Below, piece by piece: positions 1 to 7,663 of a stretch of 39,457 bases of DNA. Source of the DNA: Actinomycetota bacterium (GTDB taxonomy: Bacteria; Actinomycetota; Actinomycetes; Nanopelagicales; Nanopelagicaceae); the NCBI GenBank assembly GCA_009698045.1, contig WLRE01000001.1, positions 1 to 39,457 on the forward strand. Direction: 5' to 3'. Below the pieces are notes generated by a model, which saw nothing but the letters and a program-made list of their open reading frames with translations, had not been told where the DNA came from and did no database searches. Position 1 is the stretch's first letter, and every line of letters begins with the position of its first letter. The position numbers were made by a program, and so were the translations under genes.

Positions 1-408
1 ATTCTCTTGCGCGAACTCCTGCGTTTGACCGAAAAAGCGACGCATCGAATGCGCGAAAGCAATAAGAGTGCGCGAACTATTTCAATTAAAGTGCGCTTTG
101 CAGATTTCAAAACTATCTCTCGATCAAAAACAGTTCCGTTGCCAATCAGTGGAACGCAAGAGGTCTACGAAATTGTTCGCGCACTTTTTAACGCACTTAA
201 GTTGGATGGCGCGAGATTGCGATTAGTCGGAGTAGGGCTAGACGGCCTAGTCGAGGGCATCGATGGTCCAGAACAGATTGCCTTCGGCGAGCGCGAAAAG
301 GGTTGGCGAGAGGCCACTAAGGCGATAGATGCCGCTTCCACCCGATTTGGAGCAGGTTCTGTTCGCCCAGCGCGACTTTTTGAGCCTGAAAGTGAAGACT
401 CAGAGTAA
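1..408 (+). CDS. dinB: DNA polymerase IV, C-terminal part (partial, 5' end outside window)
   Basis: This is the tail of a Y-family translesion polymerase. The reading frame is already open at base 1, so the true start lies upstream. The visible residues match the little-finger domain that grips DNA: a conserved segment with TISIKVRFADFKTISRS near the left end, followed by a helical stretch and the closing RLRLVGVGLDGL motif typical of DinB. The catalytic palm and fingers are not in the window. The last 20 or so residues are acidic, and I see no clear beta-clamp-binding peptide. In many actinobacteria a dinB and a DUF3040 gene sit just upstream of mraZ, and the same order appears here. The polymerase IV versus other Y-family assignment rests on the C-terminal domain alone. 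Confidence 0.85.
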   Translation: MLLRELLRLTEKATHRMRESNKSARTISIKVRFADFKTISRSKTVPLPISGTQEVYEIVRALFNALKLDGARLRLVGVGLDGLVEGIDGPEQIAFGEREKGWREATKAIDAASTRFGAGSVRPARLFEPESEDSE

Positions 409-439
409 TTTTGGACTTTCGCCAGCGCCTCTCCTGCCC

Positions 440-445
440 TATTCT
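440..445 (+). promoter_or_regulatory. Candidate -10 element (TATTCT) for the DUF3040 gene
   Basis: TATTCT fits the actinobacterial TANNNT -10 consensus and ends 7 nt before the GTG chosen for the DUF3040 gene, so transcription would begin at or next to the start codon. No convincing -35 hexamer is visible at 16-18 bp. The motif is short and could be chance; its weight comes from similar placements elsewhere in this window. Confidence 0.3.
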
Positions 446-452
446 TGGGGAT

Positions 453-809
453 GTGAGCCTCTCTGATCATGAAAAGCGCCTTCTCGCTGAGATGGAAGCT
501 GCCCTAACGAGTGAAGATCCTCGCTTGGTCTCGACTCTGACCGGCAAGGTGCGCACTCGCAAGGCTGGCCGAGTCTTCACCGGACTGCTCTTGACCTTAG
601 CTGGAATGGCTATCCTTTTAGCTGGTCTTATCGCCCAAATAATCGTGGTCGGAATTCTCGGATTTTTGGTCTCCCTTGTAGGCCTGGTCTTTATCTTTTC
701 GAACTTTCAGCTGGGCACCTCAATGCGAGCAACCGGCCCTAAAGCGCCGAAGCCAAACTGGTCTTCTCGGTTAGAAGAGCGCTGGGAGCGTCGTAACTAC
801 GATCAATAA
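453..809 (+). CDS. DUF3040 family small membrane protein
   Basis: A 118-aa protein of the actinobacterial DUF3040 family, whose function is unknown. I chose GTG 453 because the product then starts MSLSDHEKRLLAEMEAAL, the family's usual beginning; an upstream in-frame TTG at 411 would add 14 residues with no family resemblance. A charged amphipathic N-terminal helix (about 1-45) is followed by a hydrophobic block (about residues 47-92) long enough for two transmembrane helices, then a basic tail rich in Arg and Trp. It sits 44 bp after dinB and is followed by a strong terminator, so it ends a transcription unit separate from the mraZ operon. Confidence 0.8.
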   Translation: MSLSDHEKRLLAEMEAALTSEDPRLVSTLTGKVRTRKAGRVFTGLLLTLAGMAILLAGLIAQIIVVGILGFLVSLVGLVFIFSNFQLGTSMRATGPKAPKPNWSSRLEERWERRNYDQ

Positions 810-827
810 TTAGCTTTCTCGCCCGCC

Positions 828-855
828 AACCACCCAGGCTCTGGGTGGTTTTTTT
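828..855 (+). terminator. Intrinsic terminator after the DUF3040 gene
   Basis: A perfect 10-bp stem (AACCACCCAG at 828-837 pairing with CTGGGTGGTT at 841-850) closes a 3-nt GCT loop, and the right arm runs into a T tract ending at 855. This is a textbook Rho-independent terminator. It insulates the dinB/DUF3040 unit from the mraZ promoter region that starts directly afterwards. Confidence 0.93.
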
Positions 856-866
856 ATGCCCAAAAA

Positions 867-945
867 GTGGGGCGAGAGTGGGGAATCGGGGAAATAAAGG
901 GAAAAAAAGGGTGCAAAGTGGGGAAAAAGGGAGTAAAGTGGTGGA
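867..945 (+). promoter_or_regulatory. Array of G-tract repeats, likely MraZ-binding operator
   Basis: Short G runs, often in the context AAAGTGGGG, begin at 869, 880, 888, 899, 909, 920, 929 and 940. The spacings are 11, 8, 11, 10, 11, 9 and 11 bp, an average close to one helical turn. MraZ is known to bind direct repeats containing GTGG/TGGG, spaced by about 10 bp, in front of its own operon. The array lies 60-140 bp upstream of mraZ and nothing else occupies this gap. I could not assign a clear -35/-10 pair between the array and the mraZ start; further G runs occur at 966-974 and 993-1003. Confidence 0.75.
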
Positions 946-1007
946 TGTAGCCATTTCTCCCTCGTGGGGAGGGGATTTGGTTTAGAGAACTAGGGGAGGT
1001 GGGTTAG

Positions 1008-1439
1008 ATGTTTCTCGGTACCCATGAACCCAAGTTGGATGAAAAAGGGCGCATTATTTTGCCCGCCAGATTCCGTGATGAATTAGCAAATGGTCTTGTT
1101 GTAACAAAAGGGCAAGAACGTTGTTTATATGTATTTCCTAGCGGTGAATTTTCTGCAATCACCGATCGCCTACGTCAAGCACCTGTTACGGAAAAAGCTG
1201 CGCGCGATTACATGCGCGTGATGTTTGCCGGCGCACACGACGAAGTTCCCGATAAGCAAGGTCGCATCACCCTTCCTGCAGGACTTCGAACATATGCAGG
1301 TCTAGAAAAAGAGTGCGTTGTTATCGGCGCTAATACTCGTTTAGAAATTTGGGATGCACAGTCGTGGGATTCCTATCTTGCAGATCGCGAGAAGAGTTTC
1401 TCTGACGTGTCTTCGGAGGTGCTACCTGGTCTCTTTTAA
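1008..1439 (+). CDS. mraZ: Transcriptional regulator MraZ
   Basis: MraZ is a DNA-binding regulator that controls the dcw operon by binding repeats upstream of itself. The 143-aa product has the two expected SpoVT/AbrB-like half-domains, each with its signature: GRIILPARFR at residues 14-23 and GRITLPAGLR at 85-94. Its length is normal. The ATG is preceded by a strong purine-rich ribosome-binding site (GGGGAGG at about 992-998). It opens the long dcw cluster, and its likely binding sites lie just upstream. A structured leader separates it from rsmH, so the downstream genes may have additional control. Confidence 0.96.
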   Translation: MFLGTHEPKLDEKGRIILPARFRDELANGLVVTKGQERCLYVFPSGEFSAITDRLRQAPVTEKAARDYMRVMFAGAHDEVPDKQGRITLPAGLRTYAGLEKECVVIGANTRLEIWDAQSWDSYLADREKSFSDVSSEVLPGLF

Positions 1440-1446
1440 ATAACAA

Positions 1447-1542
1447 CTCTCTGTTGTGGCCACCGCCGACCCCATTAACGACGCCCCTTCCCCGGCGCCG
1501 TTACCCCAAGATCCGTCGGCCGGCGGTGACCAGAGCAGAGAG
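1447..1542 (+). ncRNA. Structured rsmH leader, resembles the actinobacterial mraW RNA motif
   Basis: The gap between mraZ and rsmH can fold into a nested structure. The outer arm CTCTCTG (1447-1453) pairs with CAGAGAG (1536-1542). A middle arm CACCGCCG (1461-1468) pairs perfectly with CGGCGGTG (1521-1528), flanked by a GG/CC pair. An apical hairpin joins 1477-1485 to 1494-1502 with one mismatch. An alternative pairing of GCCGAC (1465-1470) with GTCGGC (1515-1520) competes with the middle arm. The mraW RNA motif is a described conserved structure in actinobacterial 5' UTRs of mraW (rsmH); position and architecture fit, but I cannot align to its covariance model. The regulatory mechanism is unknown. 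Confidence 0.7.
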
Positions 1543-1601
1543 CTCTATACAGAAAAGAAATATGTAGCACTACTAACAACTGATTGATGAAGGGGGAGAA
1601 G

Positions 1602-2546
1602 ATGCAGTTACATATACCAGTCGCACTCAATCGCTGCGTTGCTCTTCTTACTCCTGCAATTGAAAAATCAAATTCTCCCATCGTTATAGATGCAACCCTT
1701 GGCATGGGCGGGCATACGCGAGCACTCCTAGAGGCCTTCCCTTCTTTACGAGTTATTGCTTTTGACCGCGATAGCGCAGCGATAGCAATCGCAAGAAAAA
1801 CTCTTCATGATTTAAGTGAGAGAGTGACGATTGTTCATGCCGTATACGACGAAATAGCAGTGACTCTGGAGAATCTAGGAATCACTGCCGTTGATGGCGT
1901 TCTCTTCGACCTCGGCGTTTCCTCTCTTCAGCTTGATGATGCCGACCGCGGCTTTGCTTACTCGCAAGATGCACCACTTGATATGCGAATGGATCAAAGC
2001 ACTGGATTAAGTGCGCTTGATGTCCTGATGACTTATTCACGTACAGATTTGATACATATCATCCGACTTTATGGCGAAGAGAAATTTGCTCCAAAGATTG
2101 TCGATAACATCATCAAGGCACGTGATGCTGGAACTCTTAAGGGCACCAAAGGCCTTGCCGATATTGTTAAAGAGAGTATTCCTGCACCTGCAAGGCGTAC
2201 CGGTGGCAATCCAGCGAAGCGCACCTTTCAAGCTCTGCGTATCGAAGTTAACCAAGAACTCGAAGTTCTAACTCGCGCCATTCCTCAGGCGATTGCCTCC
2301 CTTGCAGTTGGCGGACGACTTGTCGTGATGGCCTATCAATCTCTGGAAGACAAAATTGTGAAGAAAGCTTTCACGGAAGTGACCACATCTGGTACTCCGC
2401 TTGGACTTCCCGTCGACCTGCCTAACTCCGCGGCGCATTATGAATTTGTCATTCGTGGCAGCGAAGGTGCAAGTGAGGCAGAGATTGCAGAAAATCCACG
2501 TGCATCATCCATGCGTCTGCGCGCGATTGAGAGGGTGGCCGCATAA
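1602..2546 (+). CDS. rsmH: 16S rRNA m4C1402 methyltransferase RsmH
   Basis: RsmH (MraW) transfers a methyl group from S-adenosylmethionine to N4 of C1402 in 16S rRNA. I chose ATG 1602 because AGGGGGAG at 1591-1598 is a strong ribosome-binding site and the product then begins MQLHIPVALN, as the family does; the longer frame from TTG 1584 would include that site. The 314-aa product shows the SAM-binding DATLGMGGHTRALL at 30-43 and VIAFDRDS at 51-58, the FDLGVSS motif at 102-108, PLDMRMD at 125-131 and TFQALRIEVNQEL at 208-220. Its stop overlaps the next start by one base. Confidence 0.96.
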   Translation: MQLHIPVALNRCVALLTPAIEKSNSPIVIDATLGMGGHTRALLEAFPSLRVIAFDRDSAAIAIARKTLHDLSERVTIVHAVYDEIAVTLENLGITAVDGVLFDLGVSSLQLDDADRGFAYSQDAPLDMRMDQSTGLSALDVLMTYSRTDLIHIIRLYGEEKFAPKIVDNIIKARDAGTLKGTKGLADIVKESIPAPARRTGGNPAKRTFQALRIEVNQELEVLTRAIPQAIASLAVGGRLVVMAYQSLEDKIVKKAFTEVTTSGTPLGLPVDLPNSAAHYEFVIRGSEGASEAEIAENPRASSMRLRAIERVAA

Positions 2547-3007
2547 TGGCAATTACAACTCTCCCGCCAACAAAATCTCCAACTCCGCTGAAATTACTTC
2601 CAGAAATCACGCGAACGAAAGCGCCTACGCGTCCGCCGGTAATCGCCCGTGGAAGCAAAGTCTTTCTTCGAATACTCCCAGATCTCAAAGTGGCGCCGGG
2701 AGAGCGGACAAGCTTTCGTGGTTTCCTGTTAATTCTTGGCGCAATCGTAATATTTAACGTATTAGCCCTTCTTGCGATTAATACGGTAATGACATCAGAT
2801 GCATTTGTACTCGAGCGCCTAAAATTGCAGACAAATATCGCCAACGATCAACGAGATGCAGTTCTAAAGATTGCGGAGTCCAAGGCTTCTCCCGATCGTC
2901 TCGCTGAAGCAGCGGCCAATTTAGGAATGATTCCAGCGAAGACAATTATCTACTTGGATGGCACCACACTTCCTGACGCCCCATCAAGCACATTGGTCGT
3001 TCCATAA
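2546..3007 (+). CDS. ftsL: FtsL-like cell division protein
   Basis: A 153-aa bitopic membrane protein between rsmH and ftsI, the standard place of ftsL. Residues 1-55 form a proline- and basic-rich cytoplasmic tail, about 58-80 form the single transmembrane helix, and the rest is an outside segment with a predicted coiled coil (about 85-112). The ending ASPDRLAEAAANLGMIPA (114-131) resembles the C-terminal FtsL/DivIC motif. FtsL normally joins FtsQ and FtsB/DivIC to activate FtsWI at the septum. Sequence is poorly conserved in this family, so the name rests on topology, the C-terminal motif and position. TAATG overlaps link it to both neighbours. Confidence 0.8.
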   Translation: MAITTLPPTKSPTPLKLLPEITRTKAPTRPPVIARGSKVFLRILPDLKVAPGERTSFRGFLLILGAIVIFNVLALLAINTVMTSDAFVLERLKLQTNIANDQRDAVLKIAESKASPDRLAEAAANLGMIPAKTIIYLDGTTLPDAPSSTLVVP

Positions 3008-4800
3008 TGAGCCATTCTCACTTTCAGAAGCGAATTCGCACATTAGTAGGAATTTCTTTTGCTCTATTTATAATTTTGATTCTTCGACTCATTGAAGTTC
3101 AAGCTGTAAGTGCATCAGCCATAAGCGCGCGTGCCGCAAACGAACTTCTCAATACTTCCGTCCTTCTTGCGCCTCGCGGAACAATTACTGACGCGAATGG
3201 GATTGAACTTGCTCGAAGCGTGGCCGCATTCACAATAGTTATTGACCAAACCATGATTACTGATCCAATTAAGACGGCCGCAATCACCTCTCCCGTATTA
3301 GGAATGACCCCGGAAGAGTTAATTCCGCTATATACCGGCGAAAAGAGATATCAGATAATTCTCAAGAACGCTGAACCTGCCGTATGGCGCAAACTGCAGA
3401 CAACGCTCACTGATTACAACACATCTGTCCTTAAGGAGAGAGGCGGTCTGGCAAAACGTATCGTCGGCTTCTTCTCTGAGCGAAGTTATGTCCGCGAGTA
3501 TCCCACTGGAAAACTCGCCTCCTCCTTGATCGGAATTATTAATGACGCTGGCGTAGGCGCATCAGGCATTGAGAGCAGTTTGAATTCAAAGCTCGCTGGA
3601 GTAAATGGTTTGTACGAGTATGCAAATGGCGCTGGAACAATCATTCCTGGGTCAGCAAATGTTCAGGTCTCCGCTCAAGCCGGAACCGGCGTTCAACTCA
3701 CCATAAATCGCGATATTCAATGGGTTGCCCAGGATGCAATTTCACAAGCAGTGAAAAGTTCTCACGCTAAATCTGGAACTGTGATCGTGATGGACCCAAA
3801 GACGGGTGCGATTTTGGCACAGGCGAGTGCCCCTAACTTTGATCCTGCTGATCGCGCAACTATTACCTTAGAAAGTTTGCGCAATCCTGCAGTGCAAGAT
3901 GTCTATGAGCCTGGCTCAACTGGAAAAGTAATTACCGTTGCCGCTGGCCTAGAAGAGAAAGTTGTAGATCCAGCAACGGTCTTCACAATTCCAAATACAT
4001 ACAAAACCGGTGGGCGCGTTTTTCGTGACGCAGAGAACCATCCGACCGAACGCTTAACGACCGCTGGGATCCTTGCTCGTTCGAGCAATATTGGTGTAAT
4101 TCAAATAGGCGCAAAAATGGAGAATCAGAAGTTTTATGATTACTTAAGAAAATTTGGCATTGGAAGTAACACCGGTTCTGGTTTACCGGGTGAATCTGCC
4201 GGACTTTTGCCTTCGGTAGCAACATGGTCAAATACTTCGGCACCAACAATCGCTTTTGGCCAAGGATATTCAGTTACTGCACTTCAAGCGACAAGTGTCA
4301 TGGCAACGATTGCCAATGGGGGAGTGCGGGTTACTCCAACTGTTGTAGCAGGAACATTTGATCCCAGTGGGCATTACTCACCCGCAAAGAGTCAGTTAAC
4401 AACGCGTGTGGTGAGTGAAGATAGCGCAGCAAGTGTCCGAACGATGCTGGAGAGCGTTGTATCCGAACATGGAACCGCGCCTACCGCTGCCATCCCTGGA
4501 TATCGTGTGGCCGGAAAGACCGGAACTGCCAACCGTGTAGATCCTGAATGTGGTTGCTATCGCGGATACACCTCTTCGTTTATTGGTTATGCACCAGCTG
4601 ACGCGCCACGATATGTAGTGAGCGTCGTAATTCAAAAACCGCAGGGCCAACATTTCGGCGGAGTAATTGCCGGACCAGTTTTCAAAAAAGTAATGTCATT
4701 TGTGCTGCAATCTAAACGAGTTGCTCCAACCGGAGGCAAGCCTTCTCCGCTCGCCCTAACTGAGGCACAGCTGAAATCTCAGCTCGTGGTTAAGAATTAA
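3007..4800 (+). CDS. ftsI: Septal peptidoglycan transpeptidase FtsI (PBP2/PBP3 class B)
   Basis: FtsI crosslinks septal peptidoglycan with FtsW as its glycosyltransferase partner. The 597-aa product has a short cytoplasmic tail, a transmembrane helix at about 12-30, a dimerisation domain with the RGTITDANG motif at 57-65, and a C-terminal penicillin-binding domain. Its catalytic motifs are all present: SxxK as S304-T-G-K307, SxN as S359-S-N361, and KTGT at 504-507. There are no PASTA repeats. Two nearby cysteines (C515, C517) lie just after the KTG motif, which is slightly unusual for an extracytoplasmic domain and could form a disulfide. The start overlaps the ftsL-like stop. Confidence 0.96.
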   Translation: MSHSHFQKRIRTLVGISFALFIILILRLIEVQAVSASAISARAANELLNTSVLLAPRGTITDANGIELARSVAAFTIVIDQTMITDPIKTAAITSPVLGMTPEELIPLYTGEKRYQIILKNAEPAVWRKLQTTLTDYNTSVLKERGGLAKRIVGFFSERSYVREYPTGKLASSLIGIINDAGVGASGIESSLNSKLAGVNGLYEYANGAGTIIPGSANVQVSAQAGTGVQLTINRDIQWVAQDAISQAVKSSHAKSGTVIVMDPKTGAILAQASAPNFDPADRATITLESLRNPAVQDVYEPGSTGKVITVAAGLEEKVVDPATVFTIPNTYKTGGRVFRDAENHPTERLTTAGILARSSNIGVIQIGAKMENQKFYDYLRKFGIGSNTGSGLPGESAGLLPSVATWSNTSAPTIAFGQGYSVTALQATSVMATIANGGVRVTPTVVAGTFDPSGHYSPAKSQLTTRVVSEDSAASVRTMLESVVSEHGTAPTAAIPGYRVAGKTGTANRVDPECGCYRGYTSSFIGYAPADAPRYVVSVVIQKPQGQHFGGVIAGPVFKKVMSFVLQSKRVAPTGGKPSPLALTEAQLKSQLVVKN

Positions 4801-4802
4801 TC

Positions 4803-6290
4803 ATGCGCCCCATCACGCCCGTCTCTCAATCACTTAACGATATTGAGGCATTTCTTGGCTTAGAAGTAAGCGGAAGCAATCTCCTTATTACAGGCATCAC
4901 TGCGCACTCTGGCGAAGTATTGCCGGGCGATCTATTTATTGCACTTAGCGGGGCAACACCACAATCTCGCCATGGCGCAGAATTTATTGCAGAAGCATTA
5001 AGTGCTGGGGCGGTGGCAGTGCTCACAGATGGCAAGAACGAATTGTCATCAACTCGCGTACCGGTGCTAATTCTCAACTCTGCCGAACGCTTTATCGGGG
5101 ATCTCACCTCTTGGTTTTATGGTCACCCCTCACGCCAGATGGTCACTGTAGGAATCACTGGAACTAATGGGAAAACCACCACCGCTTCGCTCCTTCACCA
5201 GCTCTGGACTCTCTCAGATCGGGAGGCGGGGTTCATTGGAACATTAGGAATTGATCTTGGCGCAGAGCATTTTTCTGGCACTCATACAACGCCGGATGCC
5301 ACATCACTGCAAAGCACACTAGGGGCAATGGCTGAACGCCACTTAACGCACGTTGTTATGGAAGTAAGCTCGCATGCACTTGCTCAACATCGCGCTTCAG
5401 GAACACGATTTTCGATGGTCGGTTTCACGCATTTGTCACAAGATCATCTAGATTTCCACGGAGATATGGAGAGTTATTTCCAAGCAAAGGCACGCTTATT
5501 CACTCTGGAATATGCAGATCTCGCCTTTATAAATATCGATAGTTCTTATGGCGTCAGACTTCTTGAATCCGTTTCAATTCCTGTGGTGACTCTCTCTCAT
5601 TACGATCCCAAAGCTAATTGGCATATTGTCCATAGCCATCCAACCGATTCCGGATATGACATTGCCATTCGTGGATTGGGTGGAATTCTTATCGAGGGCT
5701 TCCTTCCTCTCATTGGACGACATAATCTTGAAAACGCTCTGATGGCTATCGCCATGGCAGTTGAGAGCGGAGTCGATCCTTTGTTGATCTCTTCTCGAAT
5801 GCGAGAACTTCGTGGCGTGCCTGGGCGATTAGAGATGATCGACGTGGGGCAAGATTTCACTGCGGTAGTTGATTTTGCACATTCACCCAGCTCGGTTGAG
5901 GCAGTTCTCCAGACCCTTCGTGAAATTACCCCCGGAAAAATCATTGCGGTCCTCGGATGTGGCGGGGATAGAGATAGGACAAAGCGACCATTGATGGGTA
6001 GCGCGCTCTTGTCATACAGCGATCATGCGATATTTACTAGCGATAATCCTCGTTCGGAAGATCCAACCGAAATACTTCGAGAGATGACCTCTGGTATCGC
6101 GCTGCTTCCGACTTCACTTGTGCAAATAGATCGTCGCGCGGCAATCACGCGCGCTGTCTCTCTCGCCATGCCTGGAGACTGTGTTGTCGTCCTCGGAAAA
6201 GGACATGAAGTAGGTCAAGAGATTAAAGGTACTAAACATCCATTTGACGACCGAATAGAACTTGCACGAGCAATAGGAGGATCAAAATGA
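4803..6290 (+). CDS. murE: UDP-MurNAc-tripeptide synthetase, meso-diaminopimelate type
   Basis: MurE adds the third residue to UDP-MurNAc-L-Ala-D-Glu in the cytoplasm, using ATP. The 495-aa protein has the ligase P-loop GTNGKTTT at 120-127, the MEVSSHAL motif of the central domain and the DNPR motif at 414-417. DNPR is the known determinant for meso-diaminopimelate; lysine-adding enzymes differ there. The cell wall is therefore predicted to be meso-DAP type. ATG 4803 begins two bases after the ftsI stop, and the stop overlaps murF by 4 bases (ATGA), indicating translational coupling. Confidence 0.96.
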   Translation: MRPITPVSQSLNDIEAFLGLEVSGSNLLITGITAHSGEVLPGDLFIALSGATPQSRHGAEFIAEALSAGAVAVLTDGKNELSSTRVPVLILNSAERFIGDLTSWFYGHPSRQMVTVGITGTNGKTTTASLLHQLWTLSDREAGFIGTLGIDLGAEHFSGTHTTPDATSLQSTLGAMAERHLTHVVMEVSSHALAQHRASGTRFSMVGFTHLSQDHLDFHGDMESYFQAKARLFTLEYADLAFINIDSSYGVRLLESVSIPVVTLSHYDPKANWHIVHSHPTDSGYDIAIRGLGGILIEGFLPLIGRHNLENALMAIAMAVESGVDPLLISSRMRELRGVPGRLEMIDVGQDFTAVVDFAHSPSSVEAVLQTLREITPGKIIAVLGCGGDRDRTKRPLMGSALLSYSDHAIFTSDNPRSEDPTEILREMTSGIALLPTSLVQIDRRAAITRAVSLAMPGDCVVVLGKGHEVGQEIKGTKHPFDDRIELARAIGGSK

Positions 6291-7663
6291 TTCCGCTATC
6301 GCTAGCCAATATTGCCGAAATTGTTCAAGGTGAATTGTGCAATGTCGCCGATCCAAACAAAATTGTCAATCTTCATGCAGTAATCGATTCTAGAAAAGCC
6401 GACTCCAATACCTTCTTCGCCGCACTTCAAGGCGAGAATGTAGATGGACATGATTTTGCAGAAAGTGCAATCAAGAATGGTGCGGAATTTGCATTACTCT
6501 CACGTGATTTAGGGTTGAGCTCCATACTTGTAGATGATGTGACAATTGCGCTATCGCACCTCGCGCAAAGTGTCCGCAGCCAACTACCTAATCTTAAAGT
6601 TATTGCCATTACGGGCTCACAAGGGAAAACCACCACCAAGGATCTGTTGCAGCACCTATTGAGTGCAGTCGGTGAATCCGTTGCGAATGAGGCGTCACTC
6701 AATAATGAACTTGGGGTCCCACTCACATTATTACGCTGCAATAAGAATACTAAATTTTGTGTTGTTGAAATGGGAGCTCGTCATCGCGGAGATATCGCAC
6801 ATTTAATGGAGATAGCGGCCCCTGATGTTGGTTTAGTTCTGGTTGTCGGTAAAGCGCATATTGGAGAGTTTGGATCTCAGGAGGAGATCGCTGAAACCAA
6901 AGCTGAACTTATTGCTGGACTTGCTGATACCTCTGTCGCTGTTCTCGGAACTTATGATCGTTTTACGCCACATATGGCAGATGGTCGAGCTATGAAAGTC
7001 ATCTCCTTTGGTGAAAAGAGCTCTTGCCTCGTACGCGCAGCGGATATTGAATTGCGAGAAGGTCGCGCACATTTTGATTTGGTTACTCCAGAAGGTCGTC
7101 AAGCGGTCGGACTACAACTTTTGGGAATGCACCAAGTGGCCAACGCGTTAGGAGCTGCCGCTGCGGCTACAGCGCTAGGGATTTCGCTGGAGACCATTTC
7201 TGCTGCGCTCTCCACTGCAGAAGTTGCAAGCAAATGGCGAATGGCGCTGATGCAAGAAGATGAGTTACTTCTCATTAACGATTCATACAACGCGAATCCA
7301 GAGAGTATGGCCGCCGCACTTCGAACCTTGGTCTTATTGGCGCAAGAACGAGGGGGAGCGACCTGGGCGATTTTGGGCAAGATGCACGAACTCGGCGAGT
7401 CATCGATTGAAGAACATCAAAGCATTGGCAGACTCGCCTCTGATATCGGCGTAGATCACTTGGTCTCAGTCGGTACTCGAGATTTCCTCTCGGCTGAAGG
7501 AGATGGAGAGATGGTTCAACACTACTTCTCCGATATTGCGAGTGCGGTTGAAATTACAACTCACTTCTCTGCAGGAGATGTAGTTTTAGTGAAGGCCTCA
7601 CGTGCAGAAGGATTCGAAGTATTAGCGGAGCAGATCATGAGTGCATGGAAGGCGAGTGAGTAG
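6287..7663 (+). CDS. murF: UDP-MurNAc-tripeptide D-alanyl-D-alanine ligase MurF
   Basis: MurF completes the cytoplasmic stem peptide by adding D-Ala-D-Ala. The 458-aa protein has a MurE/F-type N-terminal domain with SRKADSNTFFAALQGE near 35-50, the ATP-binding loop GSQGKTTT at 110-117, the NEASLNNELGVPLTLL motif characteristic of MurF, and the NDSYNANPESM motif in the C-terminal domain. Length is normal. An AGGAGG-like ribosome-binding site (6276-6280) precedes the ATG inside the end of murE, with which it overlaps by 4 bases. Confidence 0.96.
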   Translation: MIPLSLANIAEIVQGELCNVADPNKIVNLHAVIDSRKADSNTFFAALQGENVDGHDFAESAIKNGAEFALLSRDLGLSSILVDDVTIALSHLAQSVRSQLPNLKVIAITGSQGKTTTKDLLQHLLSAVGESVANEASLNNELGVPLTLLRCNKNTKFCVVEMGARHRGDIAHLMEIAAPDVGLVLVVGKAHIGEFGSQEEIAETKAELIAGLADTSVAVLGTYDRFTPHMADGRAMKVISFGEKSSCLVRAADIELREGRAHFDLVTPEGRQAVGLQLLGMHQVANALGAAAAATALGISLETISAALSTAEVASKWRMALMQEDELLLINDSYNANPESMAAALRTLVLLAQERGGATWAILGKMHELGESSIEEHQSIGRLASDIGVDHLVSVGTRDFLSAEGDGEMVQHYFSDIASAVEITTHFSAGDVVLVKASRAEGFEVLAEQIMSAWKASE

